DNA of 64,000 bases, taken from assembly GCF_030413615.1 (NCBI RefSeq), contig NZ_CP129236.1, forward strand, positions 1,782,001 to 1,846,000, read 5' to 3'. Position 1 is the stretch's first letter. Each line of letters starts with the position of its first letter. Positions 62,047 through 64,000 of the stretch are shown piece by piece. Origin of the DNA: Planococcus shixiaomingii. Its GTDB lineage: Bacteria > Bacillota > Bacilli > Bacillales_A > Planococcaceae. The notes below the pieces were generated by a model, which saw nothing but the letters and a program-made list of their open reading frames with translations, ran no database searches and was not told the origin of the DNA. The position numbers were made by a program, and so were the translations under genes.

Positions 62047-62200
62047 GTTTTATATCGGTTGAAACTGCTGTTATGGTTTTTAGAGTTGTTACTCCTTAAC
62101 CTGTTTATGGAAATAAAAAAAGATGACTTCGGTCCAATACCAAAACCATCTTATATCAACGAAGAACAAAGAGTTTTTTTATTTGTTTTCACTTAAATAG

Positions 62201-62217
62201 GTGTATTTTTAGCATGC
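62201..62217 (+). repeat. Dispersed repeat core, degenerate copy 7
   Basis: GTGTATTTTTAGCATGC, preceded by a TTTTTTTATTTGTTTTCACTTAA stretch like other copies. Much decayed. Confidence 0.4.
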
Positions 62218-62473
62218 ATCTTAAGACGTTGATTGAAAAGTTATCCTATTGGCAGCCTCGCTGGTAAAGCAATATTTACTGAATCACTTTAGTGTAATAT
62301 CAATGCATTTAGCTACTTATTCATTTAGCTGATAAAACTAAAATGTATGTAAAAAATAATGTTTTATTTACCAAGTTTTGGTGTTACTATATTACTAGTT
62401 TTTAAATTGTAATTTATTGTCTTTCTTGAACTCATATTTATTTGATTGCGGTAAATTTAGGAGTGACGTAAAC

Positions 62474-63076
62474 GTGCCCGGTATTGAAAAAGTAATTGAA
62501 ATACATGAACAAGTATTATCTGTTTCTAATGCACCAGCTGCAATAATAGGGGGATTACTATGGGTATTCCTTGGAGTTGCATTTGTAGTTTATTTATTTA
62601 AAGAAAAAAAGAATTTTTCACTTCAGGAATGGGTTTTTAACGGTGTTTTTCTTGGTATAGTATTGTTGATTTTAGGTGGTTTATCTTTTGCAATTAAGGA
62701 CTATGATTTTTCGATCAGCGAAAAACAATGGAAAGAAAATTACCTGAACCCTTATTTAAAAGGATTGCCGGAGAATAAAGAATATGTGGAAGACTTTTCA
62801 CAAATAGTACCTGATGAAGAGGATGCAATTAAATCTATCTAAATAAACGATAAAGAAAAACCTATAACGGTTGAAATATTTACGTTGAATAAAGAAAACA
62901 AAATAACAAAAAAAATACCTGTTCAAGTAGTTCTTCAAAAAGAACCTATCAACAAACCTTATTTAACTTATAAAACCATAGAAAAAAATATATCAAGCGA
63001 ATATACTACTAAACAACATTACGAAACAATTTTACATATACCTGAAAATTATAAGGTTATAGCTCCAACAAAGTAA
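62474..63076 (+). pseudogene. Membrane-protein gene interrupted by an in-frame stop
   Basis: One frame runs from GTG at 62474 (AGGAG at 62459-62463) to the stop at 63074-63076, broken only by a TAA at 62840-62842. The first part (122 residues) has two membrane helices (AAIIGGLLWVFLGVAFVVYLF and EWVFNGVFLGIVLLILGGLSFAI) and an acidic end (VPDEEDAIKSI). After the TAA the frame continues with INDKEKPITVEIFTLNKENKI and about 60 more residues of coding-like sequence. Either a nonsense mutation truncated a 200-residue gene or the first part is a functional short form. No family recognised. Confidence 0.6.
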
Positions 63077-63194
63077 TTTTTTGTTACAGGTTACTTAGAG
63101 TTTATCAACAGAAGTAAAATCATGTTCATTTTAAGTTGTATTTGAATTGCTATTTTTAAAGGTGTGACAATTGGTTTTTTTTGCGGTTAATCAA

Positions 63195-63271
63195 TTTACA
63201 TAACATCAAAGGAAAGAAGCTAAAACAAGAGCTTCTTTTCTTTTTTTTGCAAAAATGTACTTTACCAAAGG
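63195..63271 (+). repeat. Dispersed repeat element, copy 8
   Basis: Left end TTTACATAACATCA (63195-63208), a GAAGC...GCTTC hairpin middle, TTTTCTTTTTTTTGC and the diverged core ATGTACTTTACCAAAGG (63255-63271). Confidence 0.6.
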
Positions 63272-63330
63272 GTTATCTATATTAATTGAAAAAGTAAACA
63301 ACGAATAGTGAAATAGCAAATAGTCAAAAA

Positions 63331-63361
63331 AAAGTTGCACTTTTTAAGTGCAGCTTTTTTT
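63331..63361 (+). terminator. Terminator
   Basis: A 12-bp stem (63331-63342 with 63346-63357, one G-U) with a 3-base apparent loop, followed by T residues. Confidence 0.7.
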
Positions 63362-63466
63362 GTAATGGTTTATATATGCTAAGTTTATATTTCATAATTT
63401 TTTAGAAGCTGCTTGAATACGAAGATATGCTGTAATCAGCCGCTTCTCTCACTTTCGTCTTTAAAC

Positions 63467-63483
63467 GTGTACTTTTATGAGCG
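63467..63483 (+). repeat. Dispersed repeat core, copy 9
   Basis: GTGTACTTTTATGAGCG, two changes from consensus, preceded by CGCTTCTCTCACTTTCGTC as in other copies. Confidence 0.6.
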
Positions 63484-63524
63484 CATTGAATATTGAATGG
63501 AAGCATGCAAATGCAGCCATACAG

Positions 63525-63547
63525 AAAAAATGCTGCCTTTTGGCAGC
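63525..63547 (-). terminator. Terminator of the gene at the right edge
   Basis: GCTGCC (63532-63537) pairs with GGCAGC (63542-63547) around TTTT. On the minus strand it is followed by a T run and lies 2 bases after the stop of the adjacent gene. Confidence 0.8.
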
Positions 63548-63548
63548 G

Positions 63549-64000
63549 TCAATAAATATCTTCATTCATATCTGTAAGCAAATCATCCTTATCCAAGAAT
63601 TGAAGCTTCTCGATTTTTCCTTCTTCAGAGGCTAGGGCTTCACCTTCGAACTGATAGGGATTGACTTCTCCGTTGGCGTTTTTATATTCCACCAGGAAAG
63701 TAAACTGGTACATTTTCGGATTGTGTTCGTTCTGGCTGATTTTTATATCAGAGGCAGTCATTGCATAATCTCCATCAAAACCACTATACATAAAAGCAGG
63801 CGTTGCATTTAAAAAATTGTCATAGCCATTCTCTGTGAAATAAGTAGCGTACGTATCTGCCATATAGTTCATATAGTCTTGCCATACAGGTGTTTCCTGT
63901 AACGCATCAAACTCTTCCTGGGTTTCCGCATTGCTTTGGGCTTCCATAGCGGCTTCCCATAATTCTTTATACTTCTCGTCCGGACCATTGAACTCCTCTT
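63549..64000 (-). CDS. Unknown protein, 5' end beyond the window
   Basis: The 3' part (about 150 codons) of a gene that continues past 64000. The visible sequence reads EEFNGPDEKYKELWEAAMEAQ at the edge, then WQDYMNYMADTYATYFTENGYDNFLNATPAF and a beta-rich end (MTASDIKISQNEHNPKMYQFTFLVEYKNANGEVNPYQFEGEALASEEGKIEKLQFLDKDDL). It has the look of an extracytoplasmic stress or lipoprotein domain, but no family is recognised. Confidence 0.65.
   Translation of the reverse strand, partial: EEFNGPDEKYKELWEAAMEAQSNAETQEEFDALQETPVWQDYMNYMADTYATYFTENGYDNFLNATPAFMYSGFDGDYAMTASDIKISQNEHNPKMYQFTFLVEYKNANGEVNPYQFEGEALASEEGKIEKLQFLDKDDLLTDMNEDIY

Noticed and set aside
62005..62196. 63-codon hydrophobic frame in the right-hand region
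   Set aside because: It lies across repeat copies 6 and 7; the hydrophobic look comes from T-rich repeat sequence and no proper start signal is present.

Overview
The window reads as a chromosomal segment of a low-to-moderate GC Gram-positive bacterium of the Bacillales. Planococcaceae (Planococcus or Sporosarcina-like) is the best guess. Supporting signs are strong AGGAGG-type ribosome binding sites, frequent TTG and GTG starts, hairpin-plus-T terminators, a ureABCEFGD operon, a LytR-CpsA-Psr protein, a MocR regulator, an AadK-like enzyme and many small membrane proteins. This placement is inferred from gene content only. I saw no rRNA, tRNA, CRISPR array, transposase or phage structural gene.

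Layout. 0-6 kb: a zinc-free quinone-reductase-like MDR enzyme, a tandem pair of related exported proteins of unknown function, a cytosine-deaminase-like amidohydrolase, and an orphan double hairpin. 6-18 kb: a secreted coiled-coil protein; a MocR regulator followed by an EamA exporter; an Rrf2 / thioredoxin-reductase-like / methyltransferase operon; an ArsR-VOC pair; a second EamA exporter; a decayed lipoprotein gene; a Rossmann protein; a membrane-anchored metallo-beta-lactamase-fold hydrolase; and a TPR protein. 18-29.4 kb: the complete urease operon, a duplicated YheE-like protein, and a convergent peptide/nickel-type ABC importer that may supply nickel. 30-46.4 kb: assorted housekeeping and accessory genes: a zinc-ribbon MBL protein, a HAD pseudogene, deoD with a CRP/FNR-type site, a Crp/Fnr regulator, LCP and XRE-DUF1232 sharing an operator region, DedA, UppP, an AadK-like enzyme, and an ECF sigma / anti-sigma / ABC exporter operon. 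46.5-58.8 kb: an unknown 396-residue protein, an MFS transporter, a TetR / thioesterase / FabF-like operon whose FabF frame has no ATG, GTG or TTG start, a second TetR with an MDR reductase, an alpha/beta hydrolase, an old-yellow-enzyme reductase, a second thioesterase, and a MarR-membrane protein pair. 58.8-64 kb: an AT-rich, gene-poor end with an APH-like kinase, small membrane proteins, a gene split by an in-frame stop, and several copies of a dispersed repeat.

Regulatory logic is unusually readable. At least seven loci carry dyad-symmetric sites beside a matching regulator: MocR, ArsR, Crp/Fnr, XRE and two TetR genes, with a weaker case for Rrf2. The most novel-looking feature is a family of about 80-120 bp intergenic elements. 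They begin near TTTACATATCA, contain a variable pyrimidine-rich or hairpin middle, and end in GTGTACTTTTACGAACG. All recognised copies lie on the + strand between 46.5 and 63.5 kb. Other notable points are a urease alpha subunit with Ala in place of the usual flap cysteine, two clear pseudogenes with living or recognisable relatives, and the FabF homologue with a probable AUU start.
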